Assembly (NCBI RefSeq): GCF_030362795.1
Contig: NZ_JAUCBM010000001.1
Span: 1,178,001 to 1,242,000 of the forward strand
Direction of reading: 5' to 3'
DNA from: Pseudochrobactrum kiredjianiae
GTDB taxonomy: Bacteria; Pseudomonadota; Alphaproteobacteria; Rhizobiales; Rhizobiaceae
DNA length: 64,000 nt
Shown: in pieces, positions 16,791 through 27,409 of the stretch
Layout: the number at the start of each line of letters is the position of its first letter
Position numbering within the stretch: the stretch's first letter is position 1
Position numbers and translations under genes: made by a program
Notes under the pieces: model-generated
What the model was told of the DNA's origin: nothing
Database searches by the model: none
Seen by the model: the letters and a program-made list of their open reading frames with translations, nothing else

Positions 16791-19157
16791 ATGGCACAGA
16801 CTGCATCGCATACAGCCCATGCGCATGATGCACATCACGAGCATCATCATGGCGGAAATGAAAGCGGTAATTGGGTTAAAGACCCTGTTTGCGGGATGAT
16901 GGTTGATCCGGCTGCAGGCAAGCCGCACATGACCTATAAGGGGCATGAGTATCATTTCTGCTCGGATAGTTGTCATAGCAAATTCAAAGCCGACCCTGAG
17001 AAATATCTCACTGCACAATCTGCTGCTGCACCTGCAATCAAAGGGGCGCAATATACCTGTCCGATGCATCCGGAAGTTATCCGAGATGAACCGGGATCAT
17101 GCCCGATTTGCGGTATGGCGCTGGAGCCGGTTATGCCGTCGCTTGATGACGGGCCTAATCCTGAATTAGTGGATTTTACGCGTCGCTTCTGGGTGAGCGC
17201 GATCTGTTCCGTTCCCTTGTTGATTATCACTATGGGGCCGATGGTCGGTCTTTCTGTGCGTGAGTGGATTGGCGAGCAAACGGCTTTATGGCTGGAGTTT
17301 TTGCTGGCGACGCCGGTGGTGCTCTGGGCAGCGTTGCCGTTTTTCAAACGCGGGGTCGACTCGTTTAAAAACCGCAGCCCGAATATGTGGACACTGATTA
17401 TGATCGGTGTCGGTGCAGCCTATCTTTACAGTGTGATTGCTGTGCTGTTTCCGGAAATGTTCCCGCATTCCTTCCGTGGGCATGGCGGTTCAGTTCCGGT
17501 TTATTTTGAGGCCGCTGCCGTTATTGTCACGCTGGTCTTTCTCGGTCAGGTGCTGGAACTACGCGCCCGCGAGCGTACCGGCTCGGCTATCCGCGCTCTG
17601 CTTGATCTGGCGCCGAAAACTGCACGCCGTATTGCCGCTGATGGCAGCGAAGCTGATGTGCCGCTGGATGAAGTACAGGCAGGCGATAAACTTCGTATCC
17701 GCCCCGGTGACAGTGTGCCGGTGGATGGTATCGTGGTGGAAGGCCGCTCCTCCGTTGATGAGGCGATGATTACCGGTGAACCGGTGCCGGTTGAAAAGAC
17801 TGAGGGCGATAAAGTCATCGGTGGCACCGTGAATAAAAATGGTTCTCTGGTCATGCAGGCAGAGAAAATCGGCGCAGAAACCATGCTGTCGCAGATTGTT
17901 GATATGGTGGCCAAAGCCCAGCGTTCCCGTGCGCCCATTCAGGGGCTGGCTGACCGGATTTCATTCTATTTTGTGCCGATGGTTATTGTCGTTGCACTCT
18001 TGTCCTTTATCGGCTGGGCGCTGTGGGGGCCGGAGCCAAGCATGATCTATGCCATTGTGGCTGCGGTTTCGGTGTTGATTATCGCTTGTCCCTGTGCGCT
18101 GGGACTGGCAACGCCGATGTCGATCATGACAGCAACAGGACGAGGCGCGCAGGCAGGTGTGCTTATCAAGGATGCCGAGGCGCTGGAGCTTATGGAGAAG
18201 GTTGATACGCTGATCGTTGATAAAACGGGTACACTTACAGAAGGTCGACCAAAACTGACGGATGTGGTGGCAGTTTCCGGTATTGACGACGACACGCTGT
18301 TACAACTGGCTGCGAGCCTTGAGAAAGGCTCGGAACATCCGTTGGCTGATGCCATTGTTGCCGGTGCCGAAGCAAAAGGGCTGAAGACCGATAATGTTGA
18401 TGCCTTTGAAGCGATTACCGGTAAAGGTGTTGCCGGTACTGTAAAAGGGCGGGCAGTTGCGCTTGGTAATCCTGCAATGATGCAGGATATGGGGCTGGAT
18501 ATTGCCGCCATTCAGGCGCAGGCCGATACATTGCGGGCAGAAGGTAAGACCGCGATGTTTGTTGCCGTAGATAACAAGCTGGCAGGTCTGGTCGCTGTGG
18601 CCGATCCGATTAAGGAGACAGCGGCAGAAGCCATCCGCACACTCCATGCACGCGGCTTGAAGATCATTATGGCCACCGGTGATAATGAACGCACAGCGCG
18701 AGCTGTGGCGGCAAAACTCGGTCTTGATGATGTGCGTGCTGATGTGCTGCCGGAAGATAAAAAAGCGCTGGTTGATGAGTTGCACAAACAGGGCAAAAAA
18801 GTCGCGATGGCGGGGGATGGTGTGAATGATGCACCGGCACTGGCTGCTGCTGATGTGGGTATTGCTATGGGCACCGGTGCTGATGTGGCTGTGGAAAGTG
18901 CGGGGATCACACTGCTCAAAGGTGATCTCACCGGCATTACCCGTGCGCATCATCTGGCAGAGGCGACAATCCGCAATATCAAGGAAAACCTGTTCTTTGC
19001 CTTTGTCTATAATGCGCTTGGTATTCCGGTGGCAGCGGGACTGCTCTATCCGTTCACCGGCACTTTATTGTCGCCGATGATTGCAGCGGCGGCAATGAGC
19101 CTGTCTTCGGTCTCGGTGATTGCCAACTCATTGCGGCTGAGAGCATTGAAACTTTAA
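16791..19157 (+). CDS. copA: Copper-translocating P1B-type ATPase
   Basis: Inner-membrane metal exporter of 788 aa. The N-terminus is His-rich (residues 1-22), then a YHS-type metal domain (about 30-75, Cys and His rich), then a short heavy-metal-binding domain with CPMHPEV and CPICGM. No HMA ferredoxin-like domain is present. Membrane metal-site motifs are CPC at residues 433-435, the Tyr-Asn of VYNALG, and MSLSS near the end; this set is typical of Cu(I) pumps. The phosphorylated Asp is D477 in DKTGT. Also seen are TGEP (actuator), the SEHPLA nucleotide-domain HP and [15 protein letters not shown] precedes the ATG. It stands alone with no CueR gene adjacent. Confidence 0.93.
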   Translation: MAQTASHTAHAHDAHHEHHHGGNESGNWVKDPVCGMMVDPAAGKPHMTYKGHEYHFCSDSCHSKFKADPEKYLTAQSAAAPAIKGAQYTCPMHPEVIRDEPGSCPICGMALEPVMPSLDDGPNPELVDFTRRFWVSAICSVPLLIITMGPMVGLSVREWIGEQTALWLEFLLATPVVLWAALPFFKRGVDSFKNRSPNMWTLIMIGVGAAYLYSVIAVLFPEMFPHSFRGHGGSVPVYFEAAAVIVTLVFLGQVLELRARERTGSAIRALLDLAPKTARRIAADGSEADVPLDEVQAGDKLRIRPGDSVPVDGIVVEGRSSVDEAMITGEPVPVEKTEGDKVIGGTVNKNGSLVMQAEKIGAETMLSQIVDMVAKAQRSRAPIQGLADRISFYFVPMVIVVALLSFIGWALWGPEPSMIYAIVAAVSVLIIACPCALGLATPMSIMTATGRGAQAGVLIKDAEALELMEKVDTLIVDKTGTLTEGRPKLTDVVAVSGIDDDTLLQLAASLEKGSEHPLADAIVAGAEAKGLKTDNVDAFEAITGKGVAGTVKGRAVALGNPAMMQDMGLDIAAIQAQADTLRAEGKTAMFVAVDNKLAGLVAVADPIKETAAEAIRTLHARGLKIIMATGDNERTARAVAAKLGLDDVRADVLPEDKKALVDELHKQGKKVAMAGDGVNDAPALAAADVGIAMGTGADVAVESAGITLLKGDLTGITRAHHLAEATIRNIKENLFFAFVYNALGIPVAAGLLYPFTGTLLSPMIAAAAMSLSSVSVIANSLRLRALKL

Positions 19158-19160
19158 ACA

Positions 19161-19194
19161 AAAAGAAAGCGGGCATTTTGCCCGCTTTTTATTT
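19161..19194. terminator. Bidirectional terminator between copA and betB
   Basis: AAAGCGGGC and GCCCGCTTT form the stem around ATTTT, flanked by A- and T-runs. It serves the convergent copA and bet transcripts. Confidence 0.88.
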
Positions 19195-19208
19195 GGCTTG
19201 AAACAGTC

Positions 19209-20672
19209 TCAGTAAGGGCTGTCGACCTTACCGGTTTCTACATAGACTGTCTTGATCTGGCTGTAATGGGAGAGAGCGGCGAGGCCGTTTTCGCGACCGA
19301 TACCGGAGTTTTTATAGCCGCCGAAAGGTACTTCCACCGGTGTCAGATTATAGGCATTGATCCAGCATGTACCGGCCTTGAGTGCTGCAATCACACGATG
19401 GCCGCGTGCGCTGTCTGCGGTGAACACACCTGCAGCAAGGCCGAATTCTGTATTATTGGCGCGGGCAATGACCTCATCTTCATCGCTGAAGGTCAGAATG
19501 CTCATGACAGGGCCGAAGATTTCTTCCCGTGCAATGGTCATATCATCGCTGACATTGGTGAAAATTGTCGGCTCGATATAGAAACCGTTTTCCAGTCCCT
19601 GCAAGGCAGGCACGCCGCCGCCGCAAGCGAGAGTTGCGCCTTCAGCTTTGCCCTTCTCAATATAGGACAAAACCTTGTCGCGCTGGGCAAGGCTCACCAT
19701 TGGCCCCATCTGTGTGTTAGGATCAAGCGGATCGCCGATCTGAATAGCGCGGGTGCGCTCGACCAGACGGCTCACAAAACGCTCAGCAACGGCCTCATGC
19801 ACGAAAACGCGGGTGCCGTTGGAGCAGACCTGACCGGTGGAATAGAAATTGCCGAGCATCGCGCCGCCAATGGCATTTTCCAGATCGGCATCATCAAACA
19901 CGATCAGCGGGGATTTGCCGCCGAGTTCCATGGTGACCTGTTTCATCTCGCTACCGGCCTGCGCCATGATTTTCTTGCCGGTCGGCACGGAGCCGGTGAG
20001 CGAAACTTTGGCAACCTTAGGGTGGCTGATCAGTGCGCTACCGGCATCGCCAAAGCCCTGAACCACGTTGAAAAGCCCGTCCGGCAGACCGGCATCCTTG
20101 TAAAGCTGTGCGAGTGCCAGAGCTGACAGCGGCGTGTTCTCGGATGGTTTGAACACCACTGCATTGCCCATGGCCAGAGCAGGGGCAGATTTCCACGAGG
20201 CGATCTGGATCGGGTAATTCCATGCGCCGATACCGACGCAAACGCCCAGTGCCTCACGGCGAGTATAAGCAAAAGGTCCGCCAAGTTCGACAAACTCGCC
20301 ATTGAAACCGGAGATCACACTGCCGAAATATTCCATCGCATCGGCACCGGAGGCCGCATCGGCCACCAAAGTTTCCTGAATAGCCTTACCGGTATCCAGT
20401 GTTTCCAGCTCCGACAGTTCCTGATTGCGCTCGCGCATCAGGTCTGCGGCACGGCGCAGGATGCGGCCACGCTCAACAGGCTTGAGTTTTGCCCATTCAA
20501 CCTGCGCTTTGGCTGCGGCTTCAACGGCCTGATCGACAATGGCCTGTGTCGCACCATGCAGGCGGGCAATGACTTCGCCAGTGGCAGGATAGATCACATC
20601 AAAAGCACGTCCTGCCGTGTCTTCAACAAACTGACCATTGATAAAATGTGAGGCTTGCGGCTGTGCGCGCAT
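19209..20672 (-). CDS. betB: Betaine-aldehyde dehydrogenase BetB
   Basis: NAD(P)-dependent aldehyde dehydrogenase of 487 aa that oxidises betaine aldehyde to glycine betaine, an osmoprotectant. Diagnostic segments are the start [14 protein letters not shown], the [20 protein letters not shown] cofactor region, the general base Glu in MELGGKSP, the catalytic Cys in [12 protein letters not shown], and [15 protein letters not shown] near the end. The start ATG has GAAGGA eight bases upstream; a TTG five codons earlier is an alternative. It is last in the betI-betA-betB operon, 36 nt after betA. Confidence 0.95.
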   Translation of the reverse strand: MRAQPQASHFINGQFVEDTAGRAFDVIYPATGEVIARLHGATQAIVDQAVEAAAKAQVEWAKLKPVERGRILRRAADLMRERNQELSELETLDTGKAIQETLVADAASGADAMEYFGSVISGFNGEFVELGGPFAYTRREALGVCVGIGAWNYPIQIASWKSAPALAMGNAVVFKPSENTPLSALALAQLYKDAGLPDGLFNVVQGFGDAGSALISHPKVAKVSLTGSVPTGKKIMAQAGSEMKQVTMELGGKSPLIVFDDADLENAIGGAMLGNFYSTGQVCSNGTRVFVHEAVAERFVSRLVERTRAIQIGDPLDPNTQMGPMVSLAQRDKVLSYIEKGKAEGATLACGGGVPALQGLENGFYIEPTIFTNVSDDMTIAREEIFGPVMSILTFSDEDEVIARANNTEFGLAAGVFTADSARGHRVIAALKAGTCWINAYNLTPVEVPFGGYKNSGIGRENGLAALSHYSQIKTVYVETGKVDSPY

Positions 20673-20708
20673 GGGAAATTCCTTCAAATTCTTAGAACTG
20701 ATTATGAC

Positions 20709-22358
20709 TTAACGATCAGAGACTTGCCAGCGCGGACTGATCCAAGGTTCCTGATTGGAGCGCGGCAGCGGTGTTTTGCCAAGAATATGATCTGAAGCCT
20801 TCTCGCCGGTCATGATCGACGGGCCGTTGAGATTGCCGTAAGGCACGCGCGGGAAAATTGAACTGTCAGCCACGCGCAGGCCTTCAACACCAATCACGCG
20901 ACATTCCGGATCAACCACGGCCATAGGGTCATTGACTGAACCCATTTTACAGGTGCCGCATGGATGGAATGCACTCTCTGCATGGTCGCGAATGAAGTTG
21001 TCCAACTGCTCATCTGTGACCTGATCGTCACCCGGCTGAATTTCCCGTCCGCGATAGGCATCAAAAGCCTGCTGGTCAAAGATCTCGCGGGTCAGACGGA
21101 TGCAATGGCGGAAATCGCGCCAGTCATCCGGATGCGACATATAATTGAACAGGATTTTCGGTTTCTCTTTCGGATCATTGGAGCGCAGTGTGACGGAACC
21201 GCGTGACTTGGAACGCATTGGTCCCACATGCGCCTGAAAGCCGTGGCCGCCTGCTGCTGCTTTACCGTCATAGCGGATCGCAACGGGCAGGAAGTGGAAC
21301 TGAATATCTGGATATTCCATACCGGCAGCCGAGCGCACAAAAGCAGCACCTTCAAAATGGTTGGTCGCGCCGAGACCGGATTTGAAGAACAGCCATTCCG
21401 CACCAATACGGGCTTTGGAAAACAGGTTGAGGCTGGAATAGAGCGTAATCGGCTGCAGGCATTCCTGCTGCACATAGACTTCCATATGATCCTGCAAATT
21501 CGCGCCGACACCGGCACGGTCTGCCACGACCTCAATACCATGCTCACGCAGATGTTCCGCAGGGCCAATGCCGGAAAGCATCAGCAGCTTAGGGGAATTG
21601 ATGCTGGAAGCGGCGATAATCACTTCGCGCTTGGCTTTGATAACGCTGATCGTGCCGGATTTTTCAATTTCAACGCCGATAGCGCGGCCATTTTCAATCA
21701 CCACTTTGCGGGCGAAAGCATTGACCAAGGTCACATTGCGACGTTTGAGGGCAGGGCGCAGATAGGCATTGGCGGTTGACCAGCGGCGACCATGATGGAT
21801 GGTCTGTTCCATCGGGCCGAAACCTTCTTGTTTCGAGCCGTTATAATCATCTGTGGTTTCAAAACCGGCCTGTTTTCCAGCGTCGTTGAAAGCTTTGAAC
21901 AGCGGGTTGCTGCGCTTGCCGCGCTGCACATGCATCGGGCCATTGGTGCCGCGCCAGCTTTCCTCACCACCATGAGAATGTTCCATGCGCTTGAAGTAAG
22001 GCAGCACATCCGCATAAGACCAGCCGCTGGCACCGCTCTCAGCCCAATGATCAAAATCCTTGGCGTGTCCGCGCACATAGACCATGCCATTAACGGAGGA
22101 AGAACCGCCAATAACCTTGCCGCGTGGCGTAACCAGACGGCGACCATTGAGATGCGGTTCCGGTTCGGTGTTAAAACCCCAGTCATAGGTAGACATATTC
22201 ATCGGGAAAGACAGAGCCGCAGGCATCTGGATCAGCGGGCCGATATCGGTGCCGCCATATTCGATGACGATAACAGAATGCTTGCCGTCTTCCGACAGGC
22301 GGTAGGCCATGGCAGAACCGGCAGAACCGGAACCGATAATAACGAAATCTGCTTCCAT
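20709..22358 (-). CDS. betA: Choline dehydrogenase BetA
   Basis: FAD-dependent GMC oxidoreductase of 549 aa that oxidises choline to betaine aldehyde at the membrane. The N-terminal Rossmann motif is [17 protein letters not shown], the GMC signature is [19 protein letters not shown], and the C-terminal active-site region is [13 protein letters not shown], followed by [17 protein letters not shown]. The ATG at 22358 lies 10 nt after the betI stop with AGGAA upstream; the frame is open for 41 more codons that overlap betI and are rejected. The C-terminus ([14 protein letters not shown]) is typical of BetA. Confidence 0.96.
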   Translation of the reverse strand: MEADFVIIGSGSAGSAMAYRLSEDGKHSVIVIEYGGTDIGPLIQMPAALSFPMNMSTYDWGFNTEPEPHLNGRRLVTPRGKVIGGSSSVNGMVYVRGHAKDFDHWAESGASGWSYADVLPYFKRMEHSHGGEESWRGTNGPMHVQRGKRSNPLFKAFNDAGKQAGFETTDDYNGSKQEGFGPMEQTIHHGRRWSTANAYLRPALKRRNVTLVNAFARKVVIENGRAIGVEIEKSGTISVIKAKREVIIAASSINSPKLLMLSGIGPAEHLREHGIEVVADRAGVGANLQDHMEVYVQQECLQPITLYSSLNLFSKARIGAEWLFFKSGLGATNHFEGAAFVRSAAGMEYPDIQFHFLPVAIRYDGKAAAGGHGFQAHVGPMRSKSRGSVTLRSNDPKEKPKILFNYMSHPDDWRDFRHCIRLTREIFDQQAFDAYRGREIQPGDDQVTDEQLDNFIRDHAESAFHPCGTCKMGSVNDPMAVVDPECRVIGVEGLRVADSSIFPRVPYGNLNGPSIMTGEKASDHILGKTPLPRSNQEPWISPRWQVSDR

Positions 22359-22368
22359 ATTGGGTTCC

Positions 22369-22977
22369 TTAATTCCGGTTGCGAGGCGGGATTGTTGGCG
22401 CATGTGCCAGTTGGACGGTGATATAATCCTCAACCAGAGCAATGGCTTTTGGCGCTTCCGGTGCATCGGCACCGAGCGCATGGCGGATATAAAGGCCGTC
22501 GATCAGAGCGCCGGTACCTTCAGCAATATGTTGCGCGGTCTGTTTGTCTGTGAGCTGCTCCAGTGCAAAGCACAGGTTGGAATGCAGGCGGCGGGCATAA
22601 ATCCGCAACAGACGGCGCATCTCTAATGATTGCTGGGCATGAGCATAAAAGGTGAGCCATGCGGCAATCGTTTCATGGGCAAACTGTGAGGCAGAAAAAT
22701 TCACGCTGATAATTGCAGAAAGCTTTGCACGCGGGCTGTCTGCTGCCTGTAAGGCGAGGCGCAGATCAGAGCCGAGTTCGCTCAGCAAATGGCGCATAGT
22801 GGCTAAAAGGAGCTGATCCTTACCGCCGAAATAGTGATGCGCCAGCGCTGCCGACACACCGGCTTTGCGGGCAATCTGCGCAACAGTCACATCAAGCGAA
22901 CCGCGCTCGCCGATTGTCTGAATGGCGGCCGAGATCAGGTCTTTCCGGCGCAATTCTTCCATTCCTATCTTAGGCAT
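22369..22977 (-). CDS. betI: Transcriptional repressor BetI
   Basis: TetR-family regulator of 202 aa, the usual size for BetI. The helix-turn-helix spans about residues 27-50 ([21 protein letters not shown]), and the N-terminal [19 protein letters not shown] is characteristic. In this family, choline relieves repression of the bet genes. It is first in the operon and 10 nt before betA. A palindrome 46-65 nt upstream of its start (23023-23042) is the likely operator. The rhizobial betC (choline sulfatase) that often sits between betI and betB is absent here. Confidence 0.94.
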   Translation of the reverse strand: MPKIGMEELRRKDLISAAIQTIGERGSLDVTVAQIARKAGVSAALAHHYFGGKDQLLLATMRHLLSELGSDLRLALQAADSPRAKLSAIISVNFSASQFAHETIAAWLTFYAHAQQSLEMRRLLRIYARRLHSNLCFALEQLTDKQTAQHIAEGTGALIDGLYIRHALGADAPEAPKAIALVEDYITVQLAHAPTIPPRNRN

Positions 22978-23022
22978 GTCTGTCTCACAAAATTGTTTGG
23001 ATTGGGCTGATTATCGTTTTTA

Positions 23023-23042
23023 TTGATTGATCAGTCAATCAA
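23023..23042. promoter_or_regulatory. Probable BetI operator
   Basis: TTGATTGA and TCAATCAA are inverted arms around a 4-nt centre. This matches the A/T-rich TGATTGAnCAGTCAATCA type of BetI site known from other bacteria. Its position just upstream of betI suggests autorepression and control of the whole operon. Confidence 0.75.
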
Positions 23043-23180
23043 GAGTTTATTATTCTATTATTTCAATACTATGACGTGATTTTAAAATGAGAAAATCCGC
23101 TGTCTGCTGAGACAGGTACGTTTTGACGGCCTACGACTATTTTGCTAGAGCAGCGGCAGTGAATGATGCGGAGTTTTAAA

Positions 23181-24209
23181 ATGGCAAATCCGGTTTTGGT
23201 TGAAGTTGTGCGCGGTAAAGTGGTGGAAAGCCGCCACAGCGGTGCGCTGGCGCTATTCGATGGTGACGGTAAGACCGTTCTGAACATCGGCGATGTGACG
23301 CGCCCGACCTATCCACGTTCGGCAATCAAGGCTATTCAGGCGCTGCCATTTGTGGAAAGCGGGGCGGCTGATGCCTATGGTTTCGGCAATGAAGAGCTGG
23401 CCATGGCCTGCGCTTCCCATTCCGGTGAGCCGGAACATGTGGCGCGCGCCGCTTCGATGCTGGCGAAGGCCGGTTTGTCCTGCGAGGATCTGGAATGCGG
23501 TGCCCATTGGCCGTCTGACCAGAAAGTGCTGATTGAAGTCGCCCGTAGCGGCAAGGAGCCGACAGCGCTCAATAATAACTGCTCCGGTAAACATGCCGGT
23601 TTTCTCTGCACCTGTGCGCATATGGGCCTGAAGGTAAAAGGTTATGTGCAGGCAAACTCACAGATCCAGACCATCGTGCGTGAAACCATGCAGGAAGTGA
23701 CCGGCGCGGTGCATAATGCTAATGAATATGGCACTGATGGTTGCTCTATCCCGACCTATGCCATTGGACTTGATGCTATGGCACGTGGTTTTGCCCGTAT
23801 GGCAACTGGCACAGGCTTAGCGCCTGTTCGAGCGCAAGCTGCCAAGCGCCTGATTGAAGCCTGCATGGCTGCGCCGTTTTATGTGGCTGGCAGCCGTCGT
23901 GCCTGCACTGAACTGATGGAACTGGCACCTGGTCGTATTTTCGTTAAAACCGGTGCGGAAGGTGTGTTCTGCGGTGCAGTGCCGGAACTTGGCGTCGGCT
24001 TTGCCATGAAATGTGATGACGGCGCTACCCGTGCGGCAGAAGTTATGGTGACACGTTTGCTGGCGCAGCTTTTTGCCAAAGATGCCGAGTTGTCCGGCAA
24101 GCTGGAAGCACGCGCAACACGCCGTATGAGTAACTGGAATGGTATTGATTTCGGCTATATTGCACCATCAGCTGCTTTGGTTGATGAATTGAAAGCTGTT
24201 TCTTTCTGA
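23181..24209 (+). CDS. Class 3 (Rhizobium etli type) L-asparaginase
   Basis: Asparaginase of 342 aa that would hydrolyse L-asparagine to aspartate and ammonia in the cytoplasm. It aligns by motif to R. etli ReAII: Ser47 and Lys50 in RSAIK, Ser79 in ASHSGEP, and the zinc-site Cys134 and Lys137 in NNCSGKHAGF, with the second Cys in YGTDGCSIPTY. Those residues are the reported catalytic and metal positions in ReAII, shifted by one. The start is the ATG giving MANPVLVEV; six codons further up are unlikely. The ribosome site is weak. It is monocistronic and ends in a strong terminator. Confidence 0.9.
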   Translation: MANPVLVEVVRGKVVESRHSGALALFDGDGKTVLNIGDVTRPTYPRSAIKAIQALPFVESGAADAYGFGNEELAMACASHSGEPEHVARAASMLAKAGLSCEDLECGAHWPSDQKVLIEVARSGKEPTALNNNCSGKHAGFLCTCAHMGLKVKGYVQANSQIQTIVRETMQEVTGAVHNANEYGTDGCSIPTYAIGLDAMARGFARMATGTGLAPVRAQAAKRLIEACMAAPFYVAGSRRACTELMELAPGRIFVKTGAEGVFCGAVPELGVGFAMKCDDGATRAAEVMVTRLLAQLFAKDAELSGKLEARATRRMSNWNGIDFGYIAPSAALVDELKAVSF

Positions 24210-24236
24210 GAATAAAAATACTATAAGTATTTGATA

Positions 24237-24278
24237 ATTAAGCCGCGCATTATAAAGATGTGCGGCTTAATTGTTTTG
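24237..24278 (+). terminator. Terminator after the asparaginase gene
   Basis: ATTAAGCCGCGCAT pairs with ATGTGCGGCTTAAT (14 bp, one G-U) over a 7-nt loop, followed by a T-rich TGTTTTG. Confidence 0.85.
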
Positions 24279-24322
24279 TCGCATGGCTTGCTTTTATTTC
24301 GGTTCCTTCCTAGGCTCTGTGA

Positions 24323-24793
24323 ATGAGTAGAGCTTTTACAAAAGAACAGGACGATGTTCCTGCCGGTCTGGTGGAGCGTCCGGTCAGTCCCCACCGTAAT
24401 CTTGTCACTCAAAACGGTCTCAGACTGATTGAGGCTGAACTGGCACGTCTGCAGACGGAGCTGGGGCAGGCAACTGCCAGCGGGGATAAGGCCTCAATTG
24501 CTCATGTCTCACGGGATTTGCGTTATTGGACAGCGCGACGTGAGACCGCAGAACTCAATCTGGCCGACAAAGACGGCGATGTAATCCGCTTTGGTATGCA
24601 AGTCACTGTTGAGAATGAAGACGGTCGTCAGCAGAGCTGGATGATTGTCGGCGAGGATGAGGCGGAGCCGTCCAAAGGCACGATTTCCCACATCTCACCG
24701 CTTGCTGTTGCCCTGTTTGGCAAGAGCAAGGGGGATTTGGTGGCTGTGAATGGCCGCGAGCTGGAAATTATCAGCTTTAAAGCTATGAATTAG
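24323..24793 (+). CDS. GreA/GreB-family transcription elongation factor homologue
   Basis: Protein of 156 aa with a C-terminal GreA/GreB (FKBP-like) domain from about residue 85 (FGMQVTVENEDG, then ISHISPLAVALFGKSKGD, the family signature). The N-terminal half is a charged, probably coiled-coil helix (LIEAELARLQTELG to TARRETAELNLADKD). The usual GreA acidic tip is not obvious. It may act in the RNA polymerase secondary channel; a role as an Rnk-like or anti-Gre factor is also possible. It ends 18 nt before the 3' end of corA on the other strand. Confidence 0.85.
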   Translation: MSRAFTKEQDDVPAGLVERPVSPHRNLVTQNGLRLIEAELARLQTELGQATASGDKASIAHVSRDLRYWTARRETAELNLADKDGDVIRFGMQVTVENEDGRQQSWMIVGEDEAEPSKGTISHISPLAVALFGKSKGDLVAVNGRELEIISFKAMN

Positions 24794-24811
24794 GTGAATT
24801 GCCGGCTCTGT

Positions 24812-25825
24812 TCAGAGCCAGCCTTTTTTGCGGAAGAAATAAAGCGGGATCAGTGCAGAGATAACCATCAGGCCGAGCGCTGCGGGATAGCCCCATTGCT
24901 CGGTCAGCTCTGGCATGAAACTGAAATTCATTCCGTAAATCGAAGCGATGAGTGTCGGCGGCATGAAGCCGACGGCGGCCACTGAGAAAATTTTGATAAT
25001 CGCATTTTGCTCAACCGAAATCAGGCCGACAATTGTGTCGAGCAGGAAGTTGATTTTGTTGTTGAGAAAGTCGACGTAATTTTCCAGCGATTGCGCATCG
25101 CGCTCCAGCGTTTTCAGCGATGAACGGGTGTCTTTGGCCTGTGTTTTCGGCGAGCTGTTAGCGGTGATATACACCAGCAGACGGCGGATGCCTGCAAGGC
25201 TTTCACGCATTCTCGACAGAAAAGTACCATGCGCACCGATCTCATTGAGAATCTCACGAAAATCATGGGTCGACATTGGCCGTGTATTATTCGGGCGGCG
25301 ATAAACCCGGTGCAAAGCCGTGTCGATTTTTTCACTGACGCCTTCAATAAAATCAGCCAGCCGGCTGGTATTGGCTTCGATAATACCAAGCAGGATACAC
25401 AGGCTATTACTGCGGCTATTGATCAGACCATTGCCGCTTTTGGCCGTGCGGCTGGCATAAATGGCAAAAGACTTAGGCTCGGCATAACGCACGCTGATGA
25501 GCAGCTTATCTGTCATAATAAAGGTGACAGGGCTGACAATGCGGTGGTCATCAGTGGTGAGATGCAGAAAAGGTGCAGTCAGATATTGCGCGCCGTTCTC
25601 GCTGTAAAACCGGTTGGATTCTTCAATCTCGCCCATATCTTCACGCGTCGGAATCGGGATGCTTGCCCATTGTTCGACCTGAGCTTCCTCTTCCGATGTC
25701 GGGTTTAGAAGATCAATCCATAAAGCATTTTGCGACAAGTCTGCCGGAACAGTTAAAGCCGGATCAGTGTGAGCGCGGTCATAGGGCGTAAGAGTGTCAC
25801 CATTACGGTAATATACAGTCAGCAT
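24812..25825 (-). CDS. corA: CorA-family magnesium/cobalt transporter
   Basis: Inner-membrane divalent cation channel of 337 aa. The two C-terminal transmembrane helices are separated by the selectivity motif YGMNF and the loop MPELTEQWG, and the chain ends in the basic FFRKKGWL. The long N-terminal cytoplasmic domain (1-270) has the helical repeats of the CorA funnel. This set is diagnostic. It is monocistronic; the region above it (25826-26098) contains no gene and carries part of a palindromic repeat. Confidence 0.93.
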   Translation of the reverse strand: MLTVYYRNGDTLTPYDRAHTDPALTVPADLSQNALWIDLLNPTSEEEAQVEQWASIPIPTREDMGEIEESNRFYSENGAQYLTAPFLHLTTDDHRIVSPVTFIMTDKLLISVRYAEPKSFAIYASRTAKSGNGLINSRSNSLCILLGIIEANTSRLADFIEGVSEKIDTALHRVYRRPNNTRPMSTHDFREILNEIGAHGTFLSRMRESLAGIRRLLVYITANSSPKTQAKDTRSSLKTLERDAQSLENYVDFLNNKINFLLDTIVGLISVEQNAIIKIFSVAAVGFMPPTLIASIYGMNFSFMPELTEQWGYPAALGLMVISALIPLYFFRKKGWL

Positions 25826-26005
25826 CTTTGGGTATAACCCCTGTCATGAAAGCATTTGCTCCTCTGTGTGAGGGCAGATATGCATAAAACAAAAATAATT
25901 AGGCGCAACTGGCCGGAACTATAACTATGGCGTCATTATAAATATAGAAGTGTAAACAGCGCATGTCATTGTTTGCAGGGTCATCATGGTTGTGTATTTA
26001 CGCTG

Positions 26006-26024
26006 TAGAGCATGATTATGCTCG
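26006..26024. repeat. Short palindrome, possible remnant of the dispersed repeat
   Basis: GAGCATGATTATGCTC is a palindrome with 6-bp arms around GATT, preceded by TA as in TAGAGCATAATTT of copy R2. It may be a remnant half-element between corA and the exporter gene. Confidence 0.4.
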
Positions 26025-26098
26025 ATAGACAGGATTGCCGGATATAGATATATCACTGCGGATTGAATGATCCGCGCAGAAACAGAAGGTTTGATTTT

Positions 26099-27358
26099 AT
26101 GTCTGTAATGAATGAGCCATTGCGGGCAGAGGGGCATAGTAATGTTGAGGCGCAAGCCGCTACATCACCTGTAAAGTCAGGAATGAGCCCTGCCTATCGC
26201 CTTCTGGCAGGCGTTTCTCTGGTGCTGATTGCGCTGAACCTGCGTCCGATATTCTCCAGTTTTGCGGCTTTGCTGCCGGAGATTGTTGGCTCAACCGGCA
26301 TCAGTTCTTTAACCGCGGGATTGCTGACGACTTTGCCGGTTTTCTGTCTGGGCTTTTTTGCACCATTAGCACCGAAATTCGGCGAGCGTATTGGCATTGA
26401 ACGCACATTGCTGATCGCGGCTCTGTTGCTGGCTTTGGGAACGTTTTTACGCGGTGTCGGCCCTGTGAGTATGATGTTTGCCGGTACAATGCTTGCCGGT
26501 GCCTGTATTGCGGTGTGTAATGTGTTGTTGCCGGGGATCGTGAAGCGGGACTTTCCTGATAAAGCCGCTTTGCTGACCGGATTTTACACCATGGCGCTGA
26601 GCGGTGGCGCGGCATTGGCTGCCGCTTTTACCGTGCCGCTTTACAAGGCACTTGATAACTCATGGCAGCAGGCATTGGCTCTCTGGGCACTTCCGGCACT
26701 CATTGCCGCTTTGCTCTGGGGCAGGCTGACATGGCGTATCAAACATCATCCGGCAGCAACCAAGGGTAAAGTAACAGGCCTGTGGCGGGACAAGATCGCA
26801 TGGCAGCTGACATTCTTTATGGGGCTGCAATCATCGCTGGCTTATACGGTTTTCGGCTGGCTGTCGCCGATCCTGCGCGAGCGCGGGCTGGATGGTCATA
26901 CCGCCGGTGTGGTGGTTTCTGTTGCAATCGGGATGCAGCTGTTTGCCTGTCTGATCGTGCCGACAATCGCAGTGCGTTCCCGTAATCAGAGCCTGCTCAA
27001 TGCTGTGCTGATTGCCTGTGCCTCTGTTTCCATGCTGGCGATGTTGTTTATGCCGCTTTGGTCGGTTTGGTATTGGGCGGTTCTGCAGGGCATCGGCCTA
27101 GGCGGGTTGATTGCAGCCGCCATGACCGAGATTGTGCTGCGTTCGCCTAACCCGCGTGTGGCGGCACATTTGTCCGGCATGGTGCAGTTTGTCGGTTATA
27201 TGATTGCATCCATCGTGCCGTTGCTGATTGGCATTATCCGTGACTGGACGGGCTCTTATGATGCGACCGCATTCTTGTTTGTGTTTATCGGTATTGTTGC
27301 GGCATGGAATGGTTGGGGTGCAGGCCGTGCCATCTATGTCAAAGCGAAGAGTGAATAA
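26099..27358 (+). CDS. Major facilitator superfamily transporter, CynX/NimT type
   Basis: Inner-membrane secondary transporter of 419 aa with about 12 membrane segments. The N-terminus (ISLVLIALNLRPIFSSFAALLPEI pattern) and the length fit the CynX/NimT cyanate/nitroimidazole family. A loop with RIKHHPAATKGKVTGLW separates the two six-helix halves. The ATG at 26099 follows AGAAGG; an ATG three codons later is an alternative. It has its own terminator. The substrate is unknown: members export or import small anions or drugs. Confidence 0.85.
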   Translation: MSVMNEPLRAEGHSNVEAQAATSPVKSGMSPAYRLLAGVSLVLIALNLRPIFSSFAALLPEIVGSTGISSLTAGLLTTLPVFCLGFFAPLAPKFGERIGIERTLLIAALLLALGTFLRGVGPVSMMFAGTMLAGACIAVCNVLLPGIVKRDFPDKAALLTGFYTMALSGGAALAAAFTVPLYKALDNSWQQALALWALPALIAALLWGRLTWRIKHHPAATKGKVTGLWRDKIAWQLTFFMGLQSSLAYTVFGWLSPILRERGLDGHTAGVVVSVAIGMQLFACLIVPTIAVRSRNQSLLNAVLIACASVSMLAMLFMPLWSVWYWAVLQGIGLGGLIAAAMTEIVLRSPNPRVAAHLSGMVQFVGYMIASIVPLLIGIIRDWTGSYDATAFLFVFIGIVAAWNGWGAGRAIYVKAKSE

Positions 27359-27393
27359 ACAAAAAGCCCCGTAAAATGCGGGGCTTTTTTTAT
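27359..27393. terminator. Bidirectional terminator
   Basis: AAAAAGCCCC and GGGGCTTTTT form the stem around GTAAAATGC with T-run on one side and A-run on the other. It sits between the convergent exporter gene and the DUF protein gene. Confidence 0.9.
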
Positions 27394-27409
27394 GCGAAAG
27401 ATGAGGGGA

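Noticed and set aside
19266-20126. Long plus-strand open frame (286 codons) opposite betB
   Set aside because: Antisense to a well-supported aldehyde dehydrogenase; the translation shows no recognisable domain and unusual Cys/His content.
21792-22421. Plus-strand open frame (209 codons) opposite betA
   Set aside because: Antisense to the GMC oxidoreductase with its FAD motif; no ribosome site and no domain.
23141-23160. TAGAGC half-site upstream of the asparaginase gene as another repeat copy
   Set aside because: Only six bases match and no partner arm or spacer is present, so it could be chance.
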